Shown: positions 1 to 6,556 of the stretch, one piece after another
How the letters are laid out: every line of letters begins with the position of its first letter
Position numbering within the stretch: position 1 is the first letter of the stretch
Source: Acidimicrobiia bacterium
Lineage (GTDB): Bacteria; Actinomycetota; Acidimicrobiia; Acidimicrobiales; Acidimicrobilacustridaceae
DNA: 6,556 nucleotides
Direction of reading: 5' to 3'
Assembly: GCA_016462055.1 (NCBI GenBank)
Contig: JAEMTX010000103.1
Coordinates: 1 to 6,556 of the forward strand
Made by a program: the position numbers and the translations under genes
The notes under the pieces: model-generated
What the model was told of the DNA's origin: nothing
What the model saw: the letters and a program-made list of their open reading frames with translations, nothing else
Database searches by the model: none

Positions 1-184
1 TCTGATCACGAGCCAAGCCGTCACGTTCGATTTGCGGTTCGGCAACCTCGGCCCGCACTTGCTGTTCCTTACGATCGAGTTCGACTAACGCAGCACGCTC
101 AGGCAAGGTGGTCCGCCGATGCCGTAATTGATCTGTGGAAGTGTCGTTGGCCTGCAACTCAAGGAGCCGTTCCAGATCGGTCAT
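1..184 (-). CDS. C4-type zinc-ribbon (DUF164-like) protein, N-terminal part only
   Basis: The minus strand encodes 61 residues starting MTDLERLLELQANDTSTDQL and running off the left edge without a stop. The opening resembles the start of actinobacterial DUF164 / C4-type zinc-ribbon proteins, with an LLELQ..D...LRHRR..LPER pattern. In that family a long antiparallel coiled coil comes first and a four-cysteine zinc ribbon sits at the C-terminus, which is outside the window. What is visible is charged and heptad-like (LPERAALVELDRKEQQVRAE), consistent with a coiled coil. I chose the ATG at 184 because AAGG lies 8 bases upstream. The frame stays open further upstream through the end of the penicillin-binding protein gene, but has no ATG, GTG or TTG downstream of that gene's stop. 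Family members elsewhere act as adaptor or chaperone-like proteins; the role here is unknown. The family call rests on the N-terminal pattern only. Confidence 0.65.
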   Translation of the reverse strand, partial: MTDLERLLELQANDTSTDQLRHRRTTLPERAALVELDRKEQQVRAEVAEPQIERDGLARDQ

Positions 185-192
185 ATCACCAG

Positions 193-196
193 CCTT
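193..196 (-). promoter_or_regulatory. Probable ribosome binding site of the zinc-ribbon gene
   Basis: AAGG on the minus strand, 8 bases before the ATG at 184. It is the main support for that start, since the frame is open upstream. It is a short match, so the support is moderate. Confidence 0.45.
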
Positions 197-252
197 ACGC
201 GTCTGTGCCGCTGCTGCCTCATCGATCAGATCGGGATCGGCGGGGTAGGCGG

Positions 253-2400
253 CTAGCCCGCAGTGGTAGTAGTAGTCGTCGTCGAACTCGTCGTTGTCGT
301 CGATGAGGTTGTCGTCGATGGTCTCGTTGTCGTCGACGAGGCCTTGGTCGTGGTCGTGGTCTTGCTCGTTGTGGTGGTTGTCGTGGACTCCTCGACCGGA
401 TCCAAGCCACCATTCAGAAGGCCTAAGGGGTCGCTCGCTCCGGAGGCCGGCTTGCCCTCCCGTATCGACGGGATGCAGGTCGGGAACTCCACGCGCTTTT
501 GCTTCGTCTTATCGACATAGGCCTGATTGAAGTTGTGCCAGATGGTGGCGGGCCACAATCCACCAAACTGCTCGCGACCACCGAGGTTGCCCATTGGCTT
601 GGTGCCTTCGGCAGGGATACCCATCCAGACGGCCGTAGTGAGTTGTGGAGTGAATCCAACAAACCAAGTGTTCGTGTTGCTTTCTGTCGTACCAGTTTTG
701 CCCGCTGCTGATTGTCCGCGCAATTGCGCATTCGTGCCAGTTCCCCCTGAAACATTGGCGGCGAGAATTTGTGTCGCCAAACACGCACTCTGCCAGCTCA
801 CTGCTCGAGTTGGGTTCGCGTCGTGAGCGAAGAGGACCGTACCTGTGCGATCTTCGACTCGGTCAATGAAGTAAGAAGGTTCCCGAACGCCGCCATTTGG
901 AATCGCCGAATATGCAGAGGCCATTTCGAGTGGAGTGACGTCAAAAACACCAAGCGGCATCGACTTCGCACGTGGGTCGAACTGACTGCTCACGCCCAGA
1001 CGTTGAGCGGTGTACACCACATTCTCGAGCCCAACTGTCTGGCCGAGACGCACGAATGCTCCGTTGGACGAGGCCTGGGTCACTCCGGTGAGCGTGCCAC
1101 CGTCTCCGGAAATGACATACGGGTCTGGCGTGGTTCCCTTACTCGGCCACGACCCACCGCCACCGATGGTGTCATCGGGCTGAATGCCTTGTTCAAGCGC
1201 GGTGAGGAGGACGAAGGTCTTGAATGTTGAACCAGTCTGACGACCAGGCTCATGGGTGGCAATGTCGTATTTGTAATCAGCGAACCCTGGACCACCAACA
1301 AGTGCTCGAACTGCCCCGGTCGAGGACTCAACTGACACCATCGCTGTAGTGATTCCTTTCGAGTCAGCTTCAGAGCGAACGTACGAAGGGAATGTGTTGT
1401 CGTGCGCGTCCTGAGCAGCATCTTGTGCAACAGGATCGAGAGTGGTGTGGATCTGAAGACCACCACCAAAAATCTGTGCGTACCTTTCTTCGTACGTCGC
1501 CCCTAACCGGGTATCGGCAAGAAGTTGCTGTTTCACTTCCTCGACGAAGTAACTCTCTTGAGGAGGTTGTGTAATTGTGCCGCAATCAGCGGGTCGGAAA
1601 CCGACAACCACTCCGGTGCAACGGCCGACAGGGAGTGGAAGTGCGTCGTATTCTGTTGCTTGTGCGCGAGTGATGACACCATTCGCCACCATCCGATCGA
1701 GAGCAAGCTTGCGCTCTTCTTTCGCCTTCTTCGGGCGAAGAATTGGATCGTTTCCGACTGGGTTTGAGATCATTGACGCCAACAACGCACTGTCGACCCA
1801 ATTCAGATCGGCAACCGGCTTTCCCCAATAGGTCTCGGCCGCAGCCTGCACGCCATAGGAGCCGTTACCGAAATAGATGGTGTTGAGATACAGCTCAAGA
1901 ATTTCGTCTTTCGACAATTGTCCTTCGAGGCGAATGGCAAGCGCAGCCTCTTTTGTCTTTCGATTCAGAACTCGCTCATCGCTGAGAAGCGCTTTCTTTA
2001 CCAATTGCTGCGTGATGGTGGAACCACCCTGCTCGACCTGGCCTGACTGCACGTTTTGGACGAGCGCACGGGCAAGACCGCGAAGATTAATGCCGCCATG
2101 TTCATAGAACTGCGCATCTTCAACGGAAAGAATCGCGTTCTTGATCGTGTCAGGCATGGCTGAGAGCGGAACTGGATCACGATTTTCGACACCATGCAGC
2201 GTGGCGATAAGTGAGCCATCGACTGCGAATACCTGTGACCGCACCGCATAGTCCTGGAACTGGGAAACATCGATAGCGCCATCGCCGCCCTCGACTGCCG
2301 ATGCAACCCGGGCGATCGACGGAATGAGTATTGCCATCGCAACGGCGACGACAACTCCTCCGCTCAAAATTGCGGCCCCGAACTGGATCAGTTTTTTCAT
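253..2400 (-). CDS. Class A penicillin-binding protein (bifunctional transglycosylase/transpeptidase)
   Basis: A 715-residue membrane-anchored enzyme that polymerises lipid II into glycan strands and cross-links the peptides outside the membrane. A short Lys-bearing N-terminus (MKKLIQ) precedes one membrane segment at about residues 7-35. The GT51 transglycosylase follows: EDAQFYEHGG with catalytic Glu94, GGSTITQQ at 125-132, RKTKE at 147-151 with the second Glu at 151, and KDEILELYLN at 164-173. The transpeptidase has STFK at 391-394 (nucleophile Ser391), SSN at 444-446 and KTGT at 568-571. All catalytic motifs are intact. No PASTA domain is seen. Instead residues from about 672 to 713 are almost pure Thr/Ser with a few Lys, Ala, Arg and Pro. 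Four extracytoplasmic cysteines (261, 273, 540, 642) could form disulfides. The ATG at 2400 has only a weak upstream GGTG. The gene lies 40 bases after the enoyl-CoA hydratase gene and 68 bases before the zinc-ribbon gene. It is of the PonA/PBP1 type; I cannot say which paralogue. Confidence 0.96.
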   Translation of the reverse strand: MKKLIQFGAAILSGGVVVAVAMAILIPSIARVASAVEGGDGAIDVSQFQDYAVRSQVFAVDGSLIATLHGVENRDPVPLSAMPDTIKNAILSVEDAQFYEHGGINLRGLARALVQNVQSGQVEQGGSTITQQLVKKALLSDERVLNRKTKEAALAIRLEGQLSKDEILELYLNTIYFGNGSYGVQAAAETYWGKPVADLNWVDSALLASMISNPVGNDPILRPKKAKEERKLALDRMVANGVITRAQATEYDALPLPVGRCTGVVVGFRPADCGTITQPPQESYFVEEVKQQLLADTRLGATYEERYAQIFGGGLQIHTTLDPVAQDAAQDAHDNTFPSYVRSEADSKGITTAMVSVESSTGAVRALVGGPGFADYKYDIATHEPGRQTGSTFKTFVLLTALEQGIQPDDTIGGGGSWPSKGTTPDPYVISGDGGTLTGVTQASSNGAFVRLGQTVGLENVVYTAQRLGVSSQFDPRAKSMPLGVFDVTPLEMASAYSAIPNGGVREPSYFIDRVEDRTGTVLFAHDANPTRAVSWQSACLATQILAANVSGGTGTNAQLRGQSAAGKTGTTESNTNTWFVGFTPQLTTAVWMGIPAEGTKPMGNLGGREQFGGLWPATIWHNFNQAYVDKTKQKRVEFPTCIPSIREGKPASGASDPLGLLNGGLDPVEESTTTTTTSKTTTTTKASSTTTRPSTTTSSTTTTSSTTTTTTTAG
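256..387 (-). repeat. Trinucleotide-repeat tract coding for the Thr/Ser-rich tail
   Basis: About 130 bases built mostly of ACN codons on the minus strand (GTN/TCG-like triplets on the plus strand), coding for residues 672-715 of the penicillin-binding protein. Thr codons are mixed (ACC, ACG, ACT), so it is an imperfect repeat with selection visible at the amino-acid level. Runs of identical triplets, such as three GTA-type then three GTC-type units near 267-287 of the plus strand, could allow length change by slippage in steps of three without breaking the frame. Thr/Ser-rich tails are common on actinobacterial surface proteins and can act as flexible, sometimes O-glycosylated wall-spanning linkers; glycosylation here is inference only. 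Confidence 0.85.
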
Positions 2401-2440
2401 GCCAACACCAACAGTACCGGCCAGTTCCGCCCCGGCTTGG

Positions 2441-3223
2441 TCAGCCCCGCGGCCACTCCACCGGGCGCTTCTCTACAAATGCCCGCATGCCTTCAACCAT
2501 TTCCGGGCCCATCATCGTGCGATGAAAGAGTCCCGTATCGGACATGGGTAAACGGGCATTGAGATCACGCTTGATTGCCGCCCGGGCTTCAGGCCCCGTC
2601 AGGGAAATCTGCTCAAGAACCCACTCCGTTTGCGCTTCGAGTTCATCGTGGGGAACAACCTTGCCGATCAATCCCATGGCATCGGCCTCGGTCGCAGAAA
2701 TCTCGGCGGCGGTGAAGAACAGGTACCGCGCTTTGGCAATACCAGTGGCCTCAGCGATGCGGGCCGACATGAACGGGTCGGGAATCCCTCGGAGCAACTC
2801 AGGAATTCGGAAGCGGGCATCGGCCGAAGCAATCACAACATCGCAGTGCAACGCGAGATCGAGACCACCCGCATGACACAGACCATTGATACGGGCCACC
2901 CAAATCTTGCGACAGCGTTCGATGTGGCGAAAGGGGAAGTTGTCGGTGGCATCCCATTCGTTCGCCAGACCTTCGGGATCTTCGGAGTTCCCGGCCATAT
3001 CACCACCAGCAGCAAACCACTTATCGGTGCCCGTAAGACAAACCGAATCGAGCTCGGCCTGGCCATCAGCCCAGATCGCCGCGCGCTTTAACGCTCGGTA
3101 CATGTCCTGAGTGAATGCGTTACGCCGCTCAATGCGATCGATACGAAGATGAAGCGTGCGTCCTCGAACTTCAGAGATGATGAACGCCGAACCAAACGCG
3201 GGCGGAACAACCGACGCGGACAT
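2441..3223 (-). CDS. Enoyl-CoA hydratase/isomerase family protein
   Basis: A 260-residue crotonase-fold protein, the usual length for the family. The first oxyanion-hole segment is FAAGGDM at 70-76. The second, INGLCHAGGLDLALHCD, runs from 112 to 128. The typical second motif has GGG-x-Glu; here the Glu position is Asp122. The second catalytic Glu of true hydratases is kept as Glu142 (IPELLRGIP). The usual glycine-rich segment after it (GAGGTQR type) is replaced by DPFMSARI at 149-156. The protein binds an acyl-CoA, but whether it hydrates, isomerises or hydrolyses cannot be told. I chose the ATG at 3223 because the frame upstream runs antisense-like through the amidohydrolase gene and is rich in Arg, Cys and Trp, and because this ATG overlaps the amidohydrolase stop. 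The family is certain; the exact reaction is open. Confidence 0.92.
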   Translation of the reverse strand: MSASVVPPAFGSAFIISEVRGRTLHLRIDRIERRNAFTQDMYRALKRAAIWADGQAELDSVCLTGTDKWFAAGGDMAGNSEDPEGLANEWDATDNFPFRHIERCRKIWVARINGLCHAGGLDLALHCDVVIASADARFRIPELLRGIPDPFMSARIAEATGIAKARYLFFTAAEISATEADAMGLIGKVVPHDELEAQTEWVLEQISLTGPEARAAIKRDLNARLPMSDTGLFHRTMMGPEMVEGMRAFVEKRPVEWPRG

Positions 3224-3225
3224 TA
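3221..3225 (-). promoter_or_regulatory. TAATG stop/start overlap (translational coupling)
   Basis: On the minus strand the TAA stop of the amidohydrolase gene and the ATG of the enoyl-CoA hydratase gene share one A. Such junctions usually mean the downstream gene is translated by ribosomes finishing the upstream one. AAGG lies 13 bases before the ATG, inside the amidohydrolase gene, and is at best a loose ribosome binding site. This is the firmest evidence that the two genes form one transcription unit. Confidence 0.85.
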
Positions 3226-4386
3226 GATGCCGTACACCTTGGCTGCGGTCTCGTACAGAACCTTGCGGATCACATCTTCCGGAAGTCCACCGAGCAGTTC
3301 TTGCGCATACTCGCGCGGCCGAGTGGCAGCGGTTCGCGGTCCAGGATGCATGCACGTGGGGTGCGGGTAATCGGTCTCGAACATGATGTTGTCGGGAAGC
3401 ACGTCGATTGCCGCAAGGGCTGACTTCTGTTCAAACCAGAAACAGCCGTAGAGCTGGCGGCGGAAGTATTCGCTTGGAGTGAGTTCATATTCGGGGTGTT
3501 CGTCACGAACACCGCCGTTGTTCCACTGCCAATCAAAGGTTTCGAGTGCGCCGGGAAGCCATCCAACACCCGATTCGACCGAAACGAATTTCAATTCGGG
3601 GAATCGGTGACACATGCCACCAAAGATGAGGTCAGCCATACAGCGCATGTTGTCCATGAAAATCATTGATGAAACTTTGGCGAAGTTGGTCATCCATCCC
3701 ATGTTGGCGGTGTCTTCGAACAGGGTTCCCATGGAACCGCCACCAACGTGGAAACTCACTGGAACTCCAGCGTCTTGCACGGTCTTCCAAATCGGGTCCC
3801 AGTGCGTGCTCGCCAGAGGTGGCTGCCCGTAGTCCTGCGGTTGGTTGCAGAAATTGATGGCCTTGTGGCCCATATCGAGACAACGTTCGATCTCACTGAT
3901 TGCGAGGTCAAGGTCCCAGAACGGAACTGCAGCAATCGGAATAAGCCGTGCCGGATCGGCGCTGCACCAATCGGTCAAGAAGTCGTTGTAGGCCCGCACG
4001 CACTGCGCCACAAGTTCACGATCACCAAGGCGCAGGAAGTAGCCGTTCCCGAAGCCGCCAACGTTTGGATAAAGAATCTGAGCGTCGACACCTTCTTCAT
4101 CGAGAAACGCCAGACGAGCCTTCGCTTCAAACATCGAAGGGTGAATGTCATCGAACGTCTTCGGTGTACTAAGCGGCATGATGCCGTCGAAGCCCGCCAT
4201 TGAGTAATAGCCAGGCGCTCCGATCCGTTCGCCGCTGACCATCCACTGATCAACACCATCAACACGTTCAATGTGCGGAACCTTGTCGTGCAACGACGCC
4301 GGGAACGAACGGGTCCAGGTGTCGGGTGGCTCAGTGAGATGTGTGTCGACATCGATCACCTTGTAGGTATCAAACAGATCAGTCAT
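3223..4386 (-). CDS. Amidohydrolase_2 family metal-dependent hydrolase or decarboxylase
   Basis: A 387-residue TIM-barrel enzyme of the Amidohydrolase_2 (ACMSD-like) family. Motifs in order: IDVDTHLTEP at 11-20, with Asp14 and His16 in the place of the usual first metal-binding HxH pair and Glu19 after it; SFHVGGG at 211-217, with His213 as likely metal ligand; SVESGVGWLP at 269-278, with Glu271; and FETDYPHP at 336-343, with Asp339 as the conserved barrel-end acid. Members hydrolyse C-N or C-C bonds or decarboxylate (ACMSD, gamma-resorcylate decarboxylase, LigW). The DxDxHxxEP start is typical of a large, poorly characterised actinobacterial subgroup often found near acyl-CoA genes. No signal peptide is seen, so it is cytoplasmic. 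It starts 22 bases after the CoA-transferase gene with a good ribosome binding site and ends overlapping the enoyl-CoA hydratase ATG. The substrate is unknown. Confidence 0.93.
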   Translation of the reverse strand: MTDLFDTYKVIDVDTHLTEPPDTWTRSFPASLHDKVPHIERVDGVDQWMVSGERIGAPGYYSMAGFDGIMPLSTPKTFDDIHPSMFEAKARLAFLDEEGVDAQILYPNVGGFGNGYFLRLGDRELVAQCVRAYNDFLTDWCSADPARLIPIAAVPFWDLDLAISEIERCLDMGHKAINFCNQPQDYGQPPLASTHWDPIWKTVQDAGVPVSFHVGGGSMGTLFEDTANMGWMTNFAKVSSMIFMDNMRCMADLIFGGMCHRFPELKFVSVESGVGWLPGALETFDWQWNNGGVRDEHPEYELTPSEYFRRQLYGCFWFEQKSALAAIDVLPDNIMFETDYPHPTCMHPGPRTAATRPREYAQELLGGLPEDVIRKVLYETAAKVYGI

Positions 4387-4396
4387 GGCTGCTGCG

Positions 4397-4402
4397 CTCC
4401 TT
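4397..4402 (-). promoter_or_regulatory. Ribosome binding site of the amidohydrolase gene
   Basis: AAGGAG on the minus strand, 10 bases before the ATG at 4386 and inside the 22-base gap after the CoA-transferase stop. It is the strongest ribosome binding site seen in the window and fixes the amidohydrolase start. Confidence 0.75.
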
Positions 4403-4408
4403 CAGTCT

Positions 4409-6556
4409 TCACGTTCGTTCGACACCCAACGGCCAATCGCCGATGATGCCAGCGGATTCCAACTGGGCAAGTTCCTCGGGTGAATGCCCAAGTCGCTCAC
4501 CAAGAATTCGATCATTGTCCTGACCCAGCAACGGCGCTGGATGGCGGGCCCAATTTTTAACACTTGCATAGCGAAATGGCAGCGTTGGGATCGGTTGCAC
4601 ACCAACAACCGGATGTTCCACCTGTTCAATGAAGCCGCGCGCCACATCTTGGTCATGAACGGGCTGCAAACGAATATCGCGAACGAAAGACGCGGGAACT
4701 CCAGCGTCGAGGAGTACCTCAACTGTTGAAGTGATTTCTCGATCTGCGGCCCACTCAGTCAGAATCGCGTCGAGTTCGTCGTGACGTTCTCGACGTCCGG
4801 CCAAGGTTGCCAGCCCTGCATCGGAGGCAAGATCATCGCGGCCGATAAGTCTTGCGAGTGCAACCCACTGCTCATCGGTTGCACACGAAATTGCAAGCCA
4901 GTTTTCAACACCGGCGCATGGATACAGATTCTGCGGAGCGGCGTACGGACTGCGATTACCTTCACGTTCCACACGCAAATCATGAGCGGTCCACTCGATA
5001 ACGGGTTCGGCAGCAACGTTGAGTGCCGCTTCAAACATCGGGGCTTCCATAAGGCAGCCCTCACCCGTTCGGTCACGATGCTGTAAGCCGATAAGCGCAG
5101 CAAAGGCCGCGTGAAGGCCGCCGTTGGGGTCACATGGTCCGCGCTGGATACGTGGTTGGTCGGCAACGTGGCCTGTCATCCAAGCGAGGCCGGTGATTTG
5201 CTCCATCGTCTGAGCGAAGCCGGGGCGATTACGCCACGGCCCATCAAGACCAAATGCCGGCATGCGAACCATTACCGTCCGAGGGTTGATCTCGTGGACA
5301 ACGTCCCAGTCAAGATCGAATGCTTCGATGACACGCGGCGTGTAGTTCTCGACAACAACGTCGGCCTTGGCGATCAACTCAAGCGCAAGCGCACGACCTT
5401 CCGGGCGATCCAGATCAAGAGTGACATCAAACTTGTTGATATTCGCCTGAAGGAAGAATGCGCTGCGTTCCCACCATTGCGGAAGACTAAAGAACATCCC
5501 TCCGGTCGTGCGCATTCCATCGATGCGACGAGTGGACTCGACGTGAATGACTTCGGCCCCAAGGGACGCAAGAACTCCAGTTGAGGAAGGCCCCGCCCAC
5601 CACGCAGTGAAATCAACGACCGTCAATCCTTCAAGCGGCAGTCGCTTCTCTCCACCCGATTGTGGGCGATCCGCTCGAATTGGCGGCAAGTCATTGTTTT
5701 GCTCACCGATTGATGGCGCTGGTGTTGGAGCGTTGCCCGGTTCACCATTAAGAAGATACGGCCGGCGAGGCATCGAGAACTCGTCAAGCGGATCACGTAA
5801 AAAGACACCACGTTCCTGCGGATGATCGAGTTCGAGAATCATCTTTCCGTCAGCTACATGCGCGACAGGGATCCGCAGCTCCGCAGCTCGTTCAACGATT
5901 TCCTTCGTCGAATGTTTGGTGGTGAAGTCGCGCACCATCTTGTTCCACTCCACCGATCGCGCCGCGCGTACCTGATGCGCGGAAAATTCGGGGGGATCAA
6001 GAAGGTCCGGACGTTCTATGAGAATGCAGAACGATTCCCACTGATCACGAGTGTTGGTATTGAAACCAACCCACCCGTCGAGCGTTGGCTCGATCGAGGG
6101 GATCTCGACGCCTCGCGGAGGAATCGTTGGGTCGGGTTGTGGCCGACCCGAAAGCGAGTGAAAGATGTCCACGAAATTCGTGGCGGTGATGCTCACGACT
6201 TCGAAGAGTGACAGGTCGATCAGTTCACCCTCTCCGGTTTCGCGCGCACGTCGCACAGCGGCGAGTGATCCCACGGCGCTGTACACGCCAGCAACCCATT
6301 CGATGATGCGCCCACCCATCTGCACCGGTGGCATTTCACGAATTCCCCGGATTGCCACTGCTCCGCTCTCGCATTGCAGGGTGAACTCAGTTGAGGGACG
6401 ATCGGCACTCGGGCCAGTAAGCCCGTAGGACGTGATCGCGACGACCACGGTGCCCGGCCATTCGCCAGGAGGCGGACCGCTCACAATGACAAGGTCGGCT
6501 GCAGCGCACAGTTGATCGATGATCGGATCGCCAGCAACGGCAGTTACTGAGCGTTG
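4409..6556 (-). CDS. Tandem-domain CaiB/BaiF (family III) CoA-transferase, N-terminus off the window
   Basis: At least 715 residues. The frame stays open to the right edge (upstream residues read QRSVTAVAGDPIIDQLCAAA), so the GTG at 6484 is not the real start. Family III enzymes move CoA between carboxylic acids through an aspartyl-CoA intermediate. Two copies of the fold are joined. Numbering from the GTG, the first half runs to about 270: ITSYGLTGPSADRP at 17-30 and TGEGELIDLSLFE at 83-95. The second half starts near 283: LEGLTVVDFTAWWAGP at 284-299, LASLGAEVIHVES at 305-317, ADVVVENYTP at 374-383 and TGEG at 473-476. Asp452 in GPCDPNGGLHA is the likely catalytic Asp. Counting back from TGEG in each half, the matching residue in the first half is Glu62. 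Single-domain relatives are about 400 residues; mycobacteria carry similar double proteins of about 780. It is followed 22 bases later by the amidohydrolase gene, which suggests one catabolic operon. Substrate unknown. Confidence 0.93.
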   Translation of the reverse strand, partial: QRSVTAVAGDPIIDQLCAAADLVIVSGPPPGEWPGTVVVAITSYGLTGPSADRPSTEFTLQCESGAVAIRGIREMPPVQMGGRIIEWVAGVYSAVGSLAAVRRARETGEGELIDLSLFEVVSITATNFVDIFHSLSGRPQPDPTIPPRGVEIPSIEPTLDGWVGFNTNTRDQWESFCILIERPDLLDPPEFSAHQVRAARSVEWNKMVRDFTTKHSTKEIVERAAELRIPVAHVADGKMILELDHPQERGVFLRDPLDEFSMPRRPYLLNGEPGNAPTPAPSIGEQNNDLPPIRADRPQSGGEKRLPLEGLTVVDFTAWWAGPSSTGVLASLGAEVIHVESTRRIDGMRTTGGMFFSLPQWWERSAFFLQANINKFDVTLDLDRPEGRALALELIAKADVVVENYTPRVIEAFDLDWDVVHEINPRTVMVRMPAFGLDGPWRNRPGFAQTMEQITGLAWMTGHVADQPRIQRGPCDPNGGLHAAFAALIGLQHRDRTGEGCLMEAPMFEAALNVAAEPVIEWTAHDLRVEREGNRSPYAAPQNLYPCAGVENWLAISCATDEQWVALARLIGRDDLASDAGLATLAGRRERHDELDAILTEWAADREITSTVEVLLDAGVPASFVRDIRLQPVHDQDVARGFIEQVEHPVVGVQPIPTLPFRYASVKNWARHPAPLLGQDNDRILGERLGHSPEELAQLESAGIIGDWPLGVERT

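Noticed and set aside
185..252. Possible terminator between the penicillin-binding protein and zinc-ribbon genes.
   Set aside because: Several GATC-rich short inverted pieces are present, but no stable stem followed by a T tract was found.
263..520. Plus-strand frame coding for a poly-Val stretch that looks like a membrane protein.
   Set aside because: It is the complement of the Thr-rich tail triplets (ACN read as GTN) and not a real gene.
3224..3355. In-frame upstream extension of the enoyl-CoA hydratase gene by 44 residues (start at 3355).
   Set aside because: The extra sequence lies wholly inside the amidohydrolase gene, is rich in Arg, Cys and Trp like an out-of-frame shadow, and a coupled ATG sits exactly at the amidohydrolase stop.
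5111..5584. Open reading frame of 157 codons on the plus strand.
   Set aside because: It lies entirely antisense to the CoA-transferase, has no recognisable motif, and the minus-strand frame is clearly the coding one. Similar plus-strand frames at 769-1230, 2630-3091 and 3748-4203 were rejected for the same reason.
6482..6484. GTG at 6484 as the start of the CoA-transferase.
   Set aside because: The frame is open to the window edge and the residues upstream fit the family (ADLVI before SGPP, matching ADVVVEN in the second half). The real start is outside the window.

Overview
The window looks like part of a chromosome of an actinobacterium, most plausibly an Acidimicrobiia-type lineage. This is an inference from three things: a class A penicillin-binding protein with a long Thr/Ser tail, a DUF164-type zinc-ribbon protein start, and a tandem CaiB/BaiF CoA-transferase next to an amidohydrolase and an enoyl-CoA hydratase. 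GC looks mid-50s per cent by eye. No mobile element, RNA gene or CRISPR array is visible.

All five genes lie on the minus strand, so transcription runs from high to low coordinates. They are very tightly packed. The order of transcription is: (1) a double-domain family III CoA-transferase, cut by the right edge (4409-6556); (2) a metal-dependent amidohydrolase of the Amidohydrolase_2 family (3223-4386), 22 bases downstream; (3) an enoyl-CoA hydratase/isomerase family protein (2441-3223), whose ATG overlaps the amidohydrolase stop in a TAATG junction; (4) after 40 bases, a bifunctional class A penicillin-binding protein (253-2400); (5) after 68 bases, the first 61 residues of a C4-type zinc-ribbon protein, cut by the left edge (1-184).

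Genes 1 to 3 form a probable catabolic cassette. The CoA-transferase would activate a carboxylic acid as its CoA thioester, the hydratase/isomerase-fold enzyme would work on an acyl-CoA, and the amidohydrolase would hydrolyse or decarboxylate an intermediate. The substrate cannot be read from the sequence. Genes 4 and 5 are housekeeping in type (cell-wall synthesis and a coiled-coil zinc-ribbon protein) and follow in the same direction with no visible terminator between.

The most unusual points are the asymmetric active sites of the tandem CoA-transferase (Glu in the first half where the second half has the expected catalytic Asp), the altered active-site segment of the enoyl-CoA hydratase homologue, and the trinucleotide-repeat tract coding for the Thr-rich tail of the penicillin-binding protein. 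I see no clear evidence of a wholly new system.
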